A DNA stretch of 64,000 nucleotides from Cordilura impudica (Eukaryota > Arthropoda > Insecta > Diptera > Scathophagidae), in contig OY821519.1 of assembly GCA_963682025.1 (NCBI GenBank), forward strand, positions 251,114,858-251,178,857, given 5' to 3'. Of the stretch, positions 44,316 to 57,579 are shown one piece after another; within the stretch, counting starts at the first letter, position 1, and each line of letters starts with the position of its first letter. The notes below the pieces were generated by a model. It ran no database searches. It saw only the letters and a program-made list of their open reading frames with translations, and was not told the origin of the DNA. Both the position numbers and the translations under genes were made by a program.

Positions 44316-47300
44316 ATGGATATTCTGAACGGCCAAAATTAAGAGTATTTAAAGTATCCGACAACAACACAAATTTTATATACGCCAAATACAAGAATAA
44401 ACAACTAACATTTCTCATAGATACAGGCGCAGACATATCACTCTGTCGAATGCAAACAGACTTTGAAGGCGAACAATATGAACCAGATGAAAAATGTAAA
44501 TTAACAGGAATAACTACAGAAGAAATTTATTCTCTAGGCAAAATAAAATTAGAATTGTCACTAACGACCGAAATATACAGACACTCTTTCCAACTAGTAA
44601 AATCAGACTTTCCAATAGAAACAGACGGAATATTAGGTAGAGATTTTTTGAGAAAATACCTTGGTAAAATCGACTATGAAACATATACAATTTCTTTGTT
44701 TAATAATGATGAAACAATTACACTTCCCATGCAAGCGAAGGCACTTGATACAATGCATGTAACAATACCACCAAGAACAGAAATTATCCAAGCAATAAAA
44801 TTGAACCTCACAGAAGATTGCGTCATATTTAATAATGAATTGAAGGAAGGAATTTTTCTAAGTAATTCAATAGCACCCAAAAGCGGCATGACACATATAA
44901 AAATATTAAACACAACGAACGACGCGGTAATTTTAAAGGGTATTCAACTTCAAACTGACCCACTTAAAAACTATAACATATTAAATTACAATAGCATAAA
45001 CAGCGACGAACGTTTTGAAAAGATATTGGATGACTTACAATTAAATACTAATGACAATAATGAAAAAACAGAATTAGTAAAAATATTTAAAAAATATCAG
45101 AATGTATTTCACTTGGAAAACGAAAAATTAACAGTCAACAATTTTTACAATCAGAAAATCACAACCTCAGACAACACACCCGTATATATAAAGAACTACA
45201 GGTTACCACATTCACACACAAATATAATAAATGAACAGGTGCAGAAAATGCTTAATGATGACATAATAGAATCATCAGTCAGCCCATACAATGCTCCACT
45301 CCTTTTGGTACCAAAAAAGAACACGGAAAACAAAAAGAAATGGAGACTAGTAGTAGATTTTAGGAAACTAAATGACAAAATTGTTAATGACAAATTTCCA
45401 TTAACTAGATTAGAAGACATTTTAGATAAATTAGGCAGAGCCAGATGGTTTTCTACACTCGATATGACTAGTTCATTTCATCAAATCAAATTGGACAAAG
45501 ATTCTAGAGCATTAACAGCTTTTTCTACACAGCAAGGTCACTATCAATTTAAAAGACTGCCATTCGGACTGAAAATTTCTTCAAATAGTTTTCAGAGAAT
45601 GCTTACAATAGCACTTTCGGGACTAGAATCCGAAGCATTTCTTTACGTAGATGACATTATCGTGTACGGATGTAGTTTGCAACATCACAATCGAAATTTA
45701 ATAAAAGTATTGAACAGGTTACAACAGTATAATCTAAAACTTAACCCAAAAAAATGTTGTTTTTTGAGACCAGAAGTAGTCTATCTGGGACATTTAATAA
45801 CAAAGGACGGTGTGAAAACAGACCCAGCCAAGTACGAAGTAATAAAAAATTATCCAACACCCACAAACACGGACGAAGTAAGACGATTCATTGCATTCTG
45901 CAACTACTACAGAAAATTCATACCAAATTTCGCTGACATTGCCAAAAGTCTAAATGCACTATTAAAGAAGAAAGCAAAATTTTTATGGACAGAAGAATGC
46001 CAAAACGCTTTTGATAAACTAAAAGAAAAGTTAATGAAACCCCCTGTACTACAATACCCAAATTTTGAACAACCTTTTATTTTAACTACCGACGCTTCAA
46101 ACTATGCATTAGGAGCCGTTTTATCCCAAGGCGAAATAGGCCAAGATTTACCCATTTCATATGCTAGTAAATCATTACAAAAACATGATATCAATAAACC
46201 GATAATTGAAAAGGAACTATTAGCAATTCATTGGAGTATAAATTTTTTCAAACCTTACCTGTACGGTAGAAAGTTCATAGTAGTAACAGACCATAGACCT
46301 TTAATCTCACTATTTTCACATAAAAACCCTTCATCAAAGATGACTAGAATTAGATTGGATTTAAGTGACTATGATTTTTCAATTGTTTATAAAAAAGGAA
46401 AGATGAATACTAACGCTGACGCACTTTCCAGGATAGAAATTAACTCAGATATATTAAAACAGATGATACCACGAAACCATGAAGAGAAAGAGAGAAAAAT
46501 ATTAGTAACAACACGGGCCATGAAAAATAAAATTAATGAGGCAACAACTAAAGATATGTATAAAATGATAAATAATGAAGAAAACAATAATAATGAAAAT
46601 AATACACGTGTAGACAGAAATAAATTGGAAACATGTAACTCTCAGAAGCCTGATCAACTTCAAATATGGGAATGCACCTCCATTAATGACGTCAAAAATA
46701 TAAAGAAATTGCAATTTAATGAAATAGAGAATATAGAAGATATCGATATAAAAATTGAAAATAATATAGTGCACATAGGACGTAATGATAATTCATCGAA
46801 ACCAGTTTCGACCATGAAGAAATTACGTACCCAAAATATTAATAATGGAAAATATAATGAAAAGCTAGCAAGATTCAGCAATAATTCAGCGAAACTAGAT
46901 TCGTTACTGAAGAACCTGATATCTAAAATGAGAAAGGAAAATATAAAGGAAGTAGCGCTACCAAATAATGATAAAATATTTAAAGTATATACAAAAGAAG
47001 AAATAAAAGAAGCATATGCAAAGATAAAAATAAATGATAAAAGTCCTCAACTAAAAATATTAATATATAATGCCCCAAAGAGAATAACAAACGAAATATT
47101 AAAATACAAACTAATAGATGAATTTCATAATGCCACCCATGCAGGCCACTTGGGTATAAGAAAAACAGTAATTAAACTAAAACAGCGGTATATTTGGAAA
47201 AACATGAATAAGATGGTGAAGAGTTTTGTATCATATTGCGATAAGTGTAACAAAAACAAACAAACAAAACACATAAGGGAACCATTCACACTAACAAACA

Positions 47301-48121
47301 CACCAGGCAACAGTTTTGAAGTGATTTCAATTGACACTGTAGGACCGCTTCGAATTTCAAATGATTACCGATACATTTTAACAATGCAATGTGAGCTGAC
47401 AAAATTCATTGTTGCACACCCAATGTCAACAAAAGATGCAATTACAACAGCCAAAACATTGGTCGAACAATTTATTTTGAAGTATGGTCAATTTAAGGTA
47501 CTTAAGTCAGACAAGGGAACAGAATTTACAAATGACATAATGCGTAACATATGCTCATTATTACAGATAAAACAAGCATTTTCAACACCCTATCACCATC
47601 AAACACTAGGTTCAGTTGAGAGGAATCATAGAGTTCTGAATGAGTTTTTATTGACAACAGCAACTGATTATGAATGGGACAAGTGGATTCCATATTTCAC
47701 TTTTGCCTATAATACAGCACCACACATTGACACAGGCTACACACCATTTGAATTAGTATACGGAAAGTTACCATGCTTGCCATCTGACATTCTAGAAAAT
47801 GAAAATGAAAATAAATTCTACAATTATGACGACTACGTTAGAGAACTACGAGTTAGATTACAATTCTCGTTGAATAGAGCAAAAGAAATGACAATTAGTA
47901 TAAAAAATAATAGAATTGAAAAGGATAAATATAGCAACCAACCTAAACTAGATATAGGAGATTTAGTTCTAATAAGAGTAGAGAATAGAAAGAAAAACCA
48001 AAGTCCATATAAGGGACCATATAAAATTGTTAAGAGAAATGGTGTAAACACCACTATAGATTATAATGGCAAAGAAAAAGAATTGCACAATAACAATTTA
48101 AAGAAATATATAGAATATTAA
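44298..48121 (+). CDS. pol: Pol polyprotein (protease, reverse transcriptase, RNase H, integrase)
   Basis: Reached by -1 frameshift; the first ATG (44450) is inside the protease, so it is not the start. Domains in order: aspartic protease with LTFLIDTGADISLC (about 44410); reverse transcriptase with LLVPKKN, RLPFGLKISSNSFQRM and YVDDIIVYG (about 45645); RNase H with LTTDASNYALGAVLSQG (about 46085); integrase with an H-x-H/C-x-x-C finger (NATHAGHLGIRK ... YCDKCNKNK, about 47130-47260) and the catalytic triad in SIDTVGPL, KSDKGTEFTND and GSVERNHR. The C-terminal region has a GPYKIVKR-type GPY/F module. Catalytic residues are present and the frame is unbroken to TAA. It ends 167 bases before the 3' LTR, leaving no room for env. 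Confidence 0.93.
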
Positions 48122-48288
48122 GAAATATCATAAGAATAATTGTTAATTAATACAATATTTTAATAACAAAATGTATATAAATATTTTAACCAATAAATTT
48201 AAGAAATTTTGTAACGGTATTATGAAGTTGATAAGAAAAATTATGCAGTTAAATATTACCTCCCTAATTTTTCTCTTAAGGGTAAGGG

Positions 48289-48914
48289 TGTAGTGTACCA
48301 CACATGTCTACAATGCATACATGATACATAGAACAGACAATCAATAGTATCGATGACAATTTAAAATATCATTTACACAATGTGTATATGCAACAGACAA
48401 TATCGATAATGAGTCAAACTGTTCTATGCATGGCATGTACATATGTAAATATGTAACAAATAATATGTGAGTGACTCATATTATTTGAGTGCATACCAAG
48501 CAAATAACATTGTAATTGGAATGTAGAATAAAGCAATACGATCCTTCATAGTACTGAGTGAAACAAATGTAACACTAACTATATGCTAGAATAAGTTAGA
48601 TCATGACAAATTGTATAAAAAGGGTGTAAAACCCAAAATAAAACAGACTTGAATTTTAAACACTAAATCGGCAACAACTGCCTTAGTTTTATTACAAAAG
48701 TTTCCATTTGCCCTTACAATAGTAAGATCGGCAAATGCAATAGCACAACCAGTGGCAAACTCTGCCGGTTGTAAAACCCCACACTCCTAAATACATAACA
48801 CAGGACACCACAAGCACAACCAGTGGCAAACTCTGCCGGTTGCAAGGACCACACCCCAAATAGTTAGCCTTTAACCAGCACATATTTATAACACCACCTA
48901 TTCATAACACCACA
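48289..48914 (+). repeat. 3' LTR
   Basis: Same 626 bases as the 5' LTR as far as I can compare by eye (offset 6641), preceded by the purine tract and followed by the target duplication cagc. Confidence 0.95.
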
Positions 48915-51900
48915 CAGCCATCGTTCTTACGACGCTTTGCAATACCCATTAATATTTTGGGAAGGAGAAGATGGATATCATTTAAATATAAAACAACGAA
49001 ACCCCGTGACAGGTAAAATTTAAATATAATTCCATTTTTGATTTTTCTGTACTATTTATTTTCTTTTTTATTTATTTTTATTTTAAATTTGAAGGTGCAG
49101 CAACGAACAAGAAAGTGAGCGCGATGAACTTCTACGCATATCGGTTGATGATTCGTACCAATGAAGACAACAACATTATCCGATGCCGCCAGCTGTTTCA
49201 TCAATACATCGTTGATATGTATGCAAAAATCGAAAGCGAGCGATTACGGTACATCAAGTTTAATCAAGCAAAGTTGCGTTCTGAGGAGTATATTCATTTG
49301 CGTGATGCTATTGTCGGTAACGTAGATGGAACAACTAATATTAACGATATTGGTACCGCATATATTCTTCCATCATCATACATTGGTAGTCCGCGGCATA
49401 TGCAAGAATATATTCAAGACGCAATGACTTTCGTGCGCGCGTACGGTAGACCTGATTTGTTCATAACATTTACGTGCAATCCAAAATGGGATGAAATAAC
49501 TATTTCATTATTGCAAGGTCAAACAGCAATGCATCGGCATGATATCACTGCACGTGTCTTCAAACAAAAACTAAAATCTATGATGAACTTGATTACACAT
49601 CACTCTGTATTCGGAAAAACACGTTGCTGGCTGTATTCTGTTGAATGGCAAAAACGAGGTTTGCCACATGCACACATTTTGATTTGGTTGGTTGATAAAG
49701 TACGTCCAGAAGAAATTGATAAAATTATTTCAGCTGAAATTCCGGATTCGAATATAGATCAAGAGTTGTTCAACATTATTACCACTAACATGATCCATGG
49801 ACCATGCGGTGCTCTAAACATGACGGCGCCGTGCATGGACAATGGAAAATGTACGAAACTTTTTCCAAAAGAGTGCATAAATGATACTGTCACTAATACC
49901 GATGGTTACCCATTGTATCGTCGTAGAAACACAGACAATGGTGGCCACTCATATCAATTGCGCATGTCAAACGGTGTAACGCAAGACATTGACAATCGTT
50001 GGGTGGTTCCGTATTCACCATTACTGTCAAAAACGTACAAAGCGCACATAAACGTTGAGTTCTGTAGTTCAGTGAGTTCCATAAAATACATTTGCAAATA
50101 CGTTCATAAGGGAAGCGATATGGCTGTATTTGCTGTTCAAAACGTAAATGATAACGACGAAATAACACGTTATCAAATGGGCCGATACATTAGCAGCAAT
50201 GAAGCAGTTTGGCGCATTTTAAGTTTTCCTATACACGAAAGAGACCCTGCTGTTATTCATTTGGCCGTGCACCTTCAAAATGGACAGCGTGTTTATTTTA
50301 CGGAAGAGACTGCTGTACAACGTGCACTAACTCCCCCAAAAACCACACTAACTGAGTTCTTCGAACTATGCAACCAACCAGGTATTTTCGGTCAATTTTC
50401 AAAGACATTAATGTACACTGATGTGCCACGATTTTTTACATGGAACAAACAATCAAAAAAGTGGAACCCACGAAAGCAAGGCGTTCCAGTACAAGGGTAC
50501 CACGGCATATTTATGGCAAATACATTAGGCCGATTATACACAGTCCATCCTAAGCAACGCGAATGCTTCTTCTTGCGTTTGTTGTTGGTTAACGTTCCTG
50601 GACCGACGTCATTCCAATACTTGCGAACAGTCAACGGTATTTTGTTCGACACATACCATGATGCGTGTCACGAATTGCATTTGCTTGAAGATGACAACCA
50701 TTGGGATCTTGCACTAGCAGATGCAGTGCTGAGTTCCTCTCCTCATCAAATTCGACAATTATTCGCCATATTGTTGACGACATGCTTTCTGTCGCAAGCT
50801 TCTGTTCTCTGGGACAAATATAAAGATTCAATGAGCGAAGATATTTTGCATCGTATTCGGACAGCTGATCAAGATCACAATATCAATTTTTCATCGGAAA
50901 TGTATAACGAGGCGTTAATGATGATTGAGGATATTTGCATTAATATTTCCAATATGCCACTCATTCATTTCGGTTTGCCATCGCCTAACCGACCAGCAAC
51001 AGACATCATTAACAGCGATGTTGAGCGCGAACAACAGTTCGATGCGGCAACGTTGACTACTTTCGTTGCAAATAATGAGCAATTGCTAACTGCTGAACAA
51101 AAGATCATATACGATCGAATTAATTTGTCAATTGAAGCACAACAAGGTGGATTCTTCTTTTTGGATGCACCAGGCGGCACTGGCAAAACATTTCTTATCT
51201 CACTGTTACTTGCACGCATTCGGTCACAAAATCATATTGCATTGGCTATTGCTTCATCAGGTATTGCAGCGACTTTGCTTGATGGTGGACGGACTGCACA
51301 CTCAGCACTCAAGTTGCCATTCAATGTTCACACAAATAAAGATGCAATGTGCAACATAAAGAAGCATTCAGGCATGGCTAAAGTTTTGCAAAAATGCAAA
51401 ATTATTATTTGGGACGAATGTACTATGGCCCACAAACATTCACTAGAAGCCTTTGATAGAACTATGAAAGATATTAATAATAATAACAGACTTTTCGGTG
51501 GAGCTCTTCTGTTGCTGTCTGGTGATTTCAGACAAACATTGCCGGTCATTCCACGCGCTACATATGCGGACGAAATCAACGCATGTTTGAAGCAATCGCA
51601 CCTATGGCGGAATGTTAATACATTACGCCTTAAGACAAACATGCGTATTCAACTACAAAATGACCCATTGGCACTGTCATTCTCTGAGCAATTGCTCAAC
51701 ATTGGCAATGGAAAAATTATGTTTCATGAAAATACACAATGCATAAAATTTCCAGACAATTTTTGTAAAATGGTAGCCACGAAAGATGCTTTGGTTGTAA
51801 GCATATTCCCAAATATACGCGAAAATTACATTAATCATGCGTGGTTACGTGAACGAGTTATTTTGGCCGCTAAAAATATAGATGTTGACGTTATTAATTT

Positions 51901-52618
51901 CAAAATACAACAGTTATTGCCTGGCGATGAGATGTTGTTCAATTCGATCGACACTGTTGTCGATCCAGATGAAGCAGTCAACTATCCTGTTGAATTTTTA
52001 AATTCACTGGATTTACCAGGAATGCCACCTCATAACTTGAGATTAAAAATTGGTTCACCAATCATTTTGCTTAGGAATTTAAATGCACCTAAGCTATGCA
52101 ATGGTACAAGATTGGTCATAAAAAAAATAATGAGCAATGTTATTCAAGCTACCATTTTGAGCGGCAAGTTTCAAGGTGAAGTTGTTCTCTTGCCACGGAT
52201 CCCAATGGTTCCTTCAGACTCGCCAATTCCATTCAGACGCATGCAGTTTCCAATTCGCTTGGCATTCGCAATGACCATTAACAAGTCACAAGGTCAAACA
52301 ATGTCCATTTGTGGGTTGGATCTAGAAAATCCGTGCTTTTCACATGGACAGTTATATGTTGCGTGTTCTCGCGTTGGCAAACCATCAAATTTGATCATTT
52401 ATACACCACAGGGATTGACGAAAAACATTGTTCATCAACTAGCATTAATATAAAAAAAACAAAATTTATTTATTCTATTATTAAGGCTTCGAATTAATTA
52501 AAATACTTCATTTTTGTTAAATTAATAAAAAAAATCTAATATTTTCATAGAAATTATTTCAGTTTTTTCTTTCTATCTATAAAATTTTAGGCAGGACAAC
52601 GTCTGGCGGGTCAGCTAG

Positions 52619-53559
52619 TTTACAATATAAAATATTATTTGAAATTAGTTATTTTTTTAATACTTCTCTGTAATTATGGTGCAGTAGAATATTGATAGAT
52701 TTTATTTATATCTACTGACAAAAATTATGTGTAATCAAGGATCTGCACTTGATGCACTATATTTATATATTTTATTAAATAAAAACACTTAAAATTAAAA
52801 CAAAATTTAAGTGTTCATTGTATAAACATTACAATAATTTAAAGTGAAAAAATTTAGAAACAATAACTTGTTTCGTGATAAAGAGGGGCGATCAGCGCTG
52901 CTGCAACACCCAGGTGTAATCTGGAACCATTGTCACCTCAACGCGGGTAAATCCAAGTACCTACATCAATATTCCATTGGAGGCATCCATAATTCAGCCT
53001 AGAAGACCTCAAGTCACGCAAGAAACGTTATAACACCTAGCGCAGAATAACTAACTATTTGTGGGTAATATGTTCAATGAAAATTATAATATATGGCATG
53101 CTATATTGGATGATTTGAGCTCGTCGCATGTATGGGAATAAGGTAATATGGTACAACATTATACATTAAGCAATGAAAACTGTCAAAATATACAGTAAAT
53201 ATTTTAACATGCTTCCTTTTTTTTGTATATTCAATTAATTTTATAAACAAATTCATGTAGAATATCCGACTATCTTATATCATAATTGGATAGGGAATTT
53301 AAATTGAATTTTTTCAAGATTTAGTATTAAAAATAATGACTAAGAAAATATTAATAAATGTAATGTTGATAGAAATGGAATAAGGAGAAAAGTGCTACTA
53401 TATAAAAAAAATAATATTTTAATTACATAATTATCCGAAATGAAATAAAGAATAGTAAAATTTTTATTATTAAGTATTTGCTATGTAAATAAAATAATAA
53501 AATAATAATATAATATTATAATCTAATAATATCATAATAAAATATGATATTGTCGTATA
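52619..53559. other. Spacer between Helitron and family D LTR, no gene seen
   Basis: Mostly AT-rich; a more GC-rich patch at 52885-53050 may be a remnant of another element but was not identified. Confidence 0.5.
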
Positions 53560-53618
53560 TGTAGTACATTTATTTATGCACCTATTTAAGAACAAAACAA
53601 ACAAACCTACATACACAC

Positions 53619-56600
53619 TAAAGGCCTGCACAACGCCATTTGATTTTCAAAGCCAGCTTGAAATCTACTGTCTCATAAGAACCAATGCCTGCAAAACACA
53701 ACGCCAAGTGTATTCGCTCAAAGAAAGTAATCAAAGCGAGTTAATTGCAAAGCCATGACTTGTATGACTTGTATGTATGTTATAGTATTTATGTATGGAT
53801 GTATGTAGTTTTTATATTATGAGCAGTAATGCCGCGTGTCGTGTTTTTTTCGCCCAAAATTTCCTCAAAAAACCCCCAAAGTCAGAAAAATTTTATTTTC
53901 ATGATTGATTATAATTATAATCATGATTTTGAACGCGTTGTTGTTTGATCGAACATTCTAACTCTACATGTTTGAATAAACAAACGTTGGCGTATGACAT
54001 TGCTTTATATTGCTTTATTGTATGGGTCAATGCTTCAGTTAGATTAGTCAAAGTCGTTTATTGTTATTACGTTAATACATATATGAATATGTATTTACTA
54101 TAATAAAAAAAAAATTATAACTATATGTATTTACTTTAATAAAAAAAAAATTATAATAAAAAAATTTTGGCAATGTAGAAAATGCGTGAGTTTTTTTTTC
54201 AAAATTGGTCTAAAAACGAGTTTTATTATCAGTACATTATTTCCCATCTTATAATTCATAAAAAAGTTATAACCCTAATACACATTACACATTTATGAAA
54301 TGTGTTTCCACAAAATCTAATATTGTAAGTCCCCTTTTTAATGTTATGAAATTATTTTGCATTGCTGATGTGCAAAGGTATGAATTAGCTAGTTTCGTTT
54401 TTGTTTTGAATGAGATTAGTCGAACTTAACGCACGCAAAATGGAAGAAAGTATAGATTCTATTAAAAACAATTTAATGAGCGGAACATACAAAATAACTC
54501 TAAAGAGGGGCGCAAGCAAAGTTTGGGAGGTATTTGGAAGAATTGAAAAAGAAGAAGGCGTGGAAATAGAAAATAAAGTGGCTTGCAGAACTTGTTTTTC
54601 TGTTATGAAATTTGACCCCAGAACAACATCAAATTTAGTGAAACATAAATGTTATCGAATCACAAAAGAAATTGATGGGAAGGTTGAAGTTAATAATGAA
54701 ACAAAAAAGGAGGGCTTGAAACTTATCTGTCAATGGTTTACTGCAAATTGTCGGCCATTTAAATTAATAGAGGACAGTGGATTGAAAGACTTTGCCATGT
54801 TCATGGTTCGTATTGGAGTCAAATACGGTGAAAATGTTGATATTGATAAATTACTTCCTCACTCAACAACAGTATCGCGGAATATCGATACCTTATTCGA
54901 AACAACATTTTCCAAAGTCAAACATGAAATAAGTGTGAACTGCAAAAATGGATATGGATTAACTTCGGATATATGGACGGATGACTATTTACGCCAAAGT
55001 TATCTTTCCCTCACTATCCACTATAATAAAAACGGCCAATTGACTTCGAAACTGTTAGGATTAATATCAATGGATGGTGTAAGAAATACAGGTATGAAGT
55101 TAATTCGAATGAACTTAAAGCTTTTCGAGTGTTCATTTCATTAATTGTTTAACATTTACAGGTGAAATCATTAGAAACAAAATTGAAGTATTGCTTGAAG
55201 AATACAATTGCAAACTTGATGATGCAATTATGGTAACTGACAGAGGTTCCAATATGAAAAAAGCCTTCGGTGACTTTCAGCAAATATACTGCGTCAATCA
55301 TCTGTTGAATAACGTAGTGGAGAAAGCAGTGCAAGAGGTACAGGAAGTAGCAGAACTCTGTCGTTTGTGCTCAGAACTGGTAAAATTTTTCAAAAAATCA
55401 GGCCAAAATTGCAACCTGAACTCTACTTTAAAAAGTTTTTGTCCAACACGTTGGAATACAATATATTATCTTCTGGTATCCATAGAAAAAAACTGGGTTC
55501 AAATTGGCAACATTTTGCAAGAAAAGCAACATCTTCAAAAAATTGATAAAATTAATATCCATTACATAAGATGTGTTGTAAATATATTGAAACCATTTGA
55601 GGAAGCATCTCAAAAATTAGAAGGAGAGAAATATCCCACAATTCACCTAGTATATGCACACATACGTGGATTAGAAAATACATGCACACCTCACAATGAT
55701 GACATCGATGTAATGAAAAGATTTAAGGAAGCATTAGGCGGACAAATACAATCTGTTGTGACACCGAACTTGTTCTTAACGCATAAAATTGCATTGTTTC
55801 TCTTTCCACCTGGGAACAAGTTGCTTCATTTCAGTGAATATGAAAAAGACATTGTAAAAACGGAATGTGCTAATCAAGTTAAATTATATTGCGATAATGT
55901 CGGAGAACAAGAAAACGTAGCACCTAATTTAGATGAAAGTAACTGTGTAGAATCGTCTTTTTTTTGCGATAGTATTGCGCAGTGTTCAAATAACAGCGTG
56001 GAAGACAACATCGCAAATGAAATTCTTACCTACGGGAATTTACGTATACCTTTTGAAAAAAATTTGGATCCATTAAGGTGGTGGCATTTGCATGAACCAA
56101 CATTCCCTTTATTATATAAACTAGCTTGCAAAATATTGTCAACACCTGCAAGCAGTGCTGCATCTGAAAGAGTTTTCTCGGTAGCTAGGCATATTTTATC
56201 TGAAAAAAGGACCAACATTTCATATAACTCGGATACATTCAACCAAATTATATATCTTCACTTCAACGTTGCAAACTTCGACGCTGAATACACATCGATT
56301 TTGGATAGAAGTATGTAATTATAATACATAATTTATTATCTTAAGGTTAAGTTTATTTTTTTCATTACCTGTATATACTGAAGTCTTAATTTTTTAAACA
56401 ATAAAATTTCTTGCTTTCCTATACGTAAAACACATAAACTTTTACTCAGTTACAAAAAAAAAATTAGATATTTGCAAAAAAGGCTAAAAACTTATAGCCC
56501 TAATAAACATTCTACATATTATGTATGTAGTATAGGCCTGCCAAATTCAAATTGCCTTTCTAAGAAAAATCTGGATTGATTAAACCTTATAAATGTGTAA

Positions 56601-56990
56601 TAAATTCGGTTTAAAATGCATTAATTTAAAATTATTCAAGTAAACTAAAAAAACATAACAAAACATTTTTAATTCAGTCTTTTCATACAAATAAAAAATA
56701 TTACCTTATTTGCAATTTTACCAGCCTGTCTGGCAACCCTAATGCAGTACGATGTGGCGATGACAATGAGTTTTTCTCTGATGTGTGTTTTCTCAAATTC
56801 TCTCAAATTCTCTTTCATTCTCTCTCACATTCTCACACTGTCGACACTAAAGCATAGACAGTAACTGCATTTGCTGCTAAACTGGAATGGATCAACAGGC
56901 TTTGTTTGCTCATTTGGCGTTGACAGCGTTGGCGTTGAAAAAACTACTGTGACTTGAAATCCAATTTTTATGGCTTTGTGCAGGCCTTTA
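53619..56990 (+). mobile_element. Hermes/hobo-type hAT transposon, apparently complete
   Basis: 3372 bp with inverted ends taaaggcctgcacaacgcc (left) and taaaggcctgcacaaagcc (right, read inward), flanked by the perfect 8-bp duplication atacacac (53611-53618 and 56991-56998). One intron-containing transposase gene with all catalytic residues. Non-coding flanks of about 790 and 670 bp; the right flank contains repeats of tctcaaattc/tctctcacattctc. Ends, duplication and gene all intact: a candidate active element. Confidence 0.93.
54410..56318 (+). CDS. Hermes-like hAT transposase, two exons, 612 aa
   Basis: Exon 1 54410-55091, intron 55092-55161 (70 bp; acag/gtatga to tttacag/gt), exon 2 55162-56318; the codon GGT is split. 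An alternative start is ATG 54440. A BED-type finger (C59, C62, H79, C81 in CRTC...HKC) would bind the ends. Catalytic triad by alignment of motifs: Asp191 in DIWTDDYL, Asp254 in VTDRGSN, Glu563 in SSAASERVF; the RWWHLHEPTFPLLYKLA block and the dimerisation region follow. The 612-residue length equals that of Hermes of housefly as I recall it. No stop or shift once the intron is removed. Reaction: cut-and-paste excision via flanking-DNA hairpins with 8-bp staggered insertion, in the nucleus. Confidence 0.9.
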
Positions 56991-57579
56991 ATACACACAC
57001 ACGTACATTTCGCTAGCGGCAACTATAAATGGTACGAAAAGTATAAAGTGGATATTTGGGGTAGGTCAGACAATTTTTACCAAATGACTCAGTATGTTTG
57101 TTTGACTGAGCGGGTTATTGTGCAAAGCAGTGAAATCGAAATAGAGTTGGTTGATCGAAATATAGAGCAACTAGATTTGATTTGATATGCAAACTGTATG
57201 TAATGCACTTATTGGTGTATTGTATCGGTCTGTACTTTAGCCAGTACAATTCCACTCAATTATTTGGAATTGTACTCTATATATGATTTTTGAGTAAATA
57301 TTAGAGAGTAAGAAACCTCCCTAAAATTCATGGTCGCCTGGCGCACTTGTACATAGTTAATATTGTAAAGAAACATAAAGAGAGAATAAACATTGTATAG
57401 AGAATAATCAATATAATAGAGTGGCTTTAGAAAGTCACTCATTAACTTAGTTTAGATTTCCATATTGTTTGTATATAAGCAAGAACATTTAAATAAAAAG
57501 CAGAATTCTGTTTTAGACTTAAAACTCACACAACGTATGTTGCTTTTATTTTGTACAACACAACAATAAATTCATCATA

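Larger units (their letters stand above)
41648..48914 (+). mobile_element. Full-length Ty3/gypsy retrotransposon (mdg1/412-like), recent insertion
   Basis: 7267 bp: 626-bp LTRs at each end that look identical by eye, a primer-binding site (tggcgatcct) at 42274, a purine tract (aagggtaaggg, 48278-48288), and a 4-bp target duplication cagc at 41644-41647 and 48915-48918. Order inside: three small ORFs, gag, a -1 frameshift site, pol (protease, reverse transcriptase, RNase H, integrase), and no env. Short upstream ORFs and the TGTAGT start suggest the mdg1/412 lineage. No stop or shift is seen in gag or pol; it is potentially active. Confidence 0.92.
40613..52453 (+). pseudogene. Helitron RepHel (rolling-circle replication initiator plus helicase), split by retrotransposon insertion
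   Basis: Coding starts at ATG 40613 (MPRLRGRGG) and runs to 41647, where the LTR begins. It resumes at 48919 with HRSYDALQYPLIFWEGEDGY, has an intron 49013-49094 (donor acag/gtaaaa, acceptor tttgaag/gt, phase 1), and continues 49095-52453 from AATNKKVSAMNFYAYRLM. The N-terminal part has a CHAFK-type zinc-like motif. Rep motifs: FITFTCNPKW, the H-x-H of GLPHAHILIWL, and the two-tyrosine YICKYVHKG. Helicase motifs: DAPGGTGKTF (Walker A), IIWDECTMAHK (Walker B), TINKSQGQT and LYVACSRVG. All are intact, so the gene appears to have been coding-competent until the insertion. The insertion falls inside the coding sequence, so this copy should not make full RepHel. Confidence 0.9.
38208..52618 (+). 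mobile_element. Helitron with both termini, interrupted by a gypsy-type retrotransposon
   Basis: The 5' end is TCTTTATATATATAATTC after an A (38208); the 3' end is ggcgggtcagCTAG followed by T (52615-52618), with a short GC-rich hairpin-capable stretch before it. Without the retrotransposon insertion (41648-48914 plus a 4-bp duplication) the element is about 7.1 kb. It carries two tandem arrays in its 5' part and one split RepHel gene. Helitrons move by rolling-circle replication and leave no target duplication, consistent with A/T at the borders. Confidence 0.85.
53560..57579 (+). mobile_element. LTR, family D, split by a hAT element
   Basis: The first 59 bases (53560-53618, starting tgtagtacatttattt) and the rest (56999-57579) join to an LTR of about 640 bp matching the solo LTR at 30008. 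Its end is followed by tggtgatcctgctgacc (57580), a variant primer-binding site and leader, so this was a 5' LTR whose internal coding region is lost. Confidence 0.8.

Noticed and set aside
44450..44452. First ATG of the long pol frame as translation start
   Set aside because: It lies after the protease active site DTGA; the frame extends upstream to the slippery site, so frameshifting is the better explanation.
43634..48054. Many minus-strand ORFs under gag and pol
   Set aside because: Shadow frames opposite intact coding sequence with low-complexity hydrophobic text.
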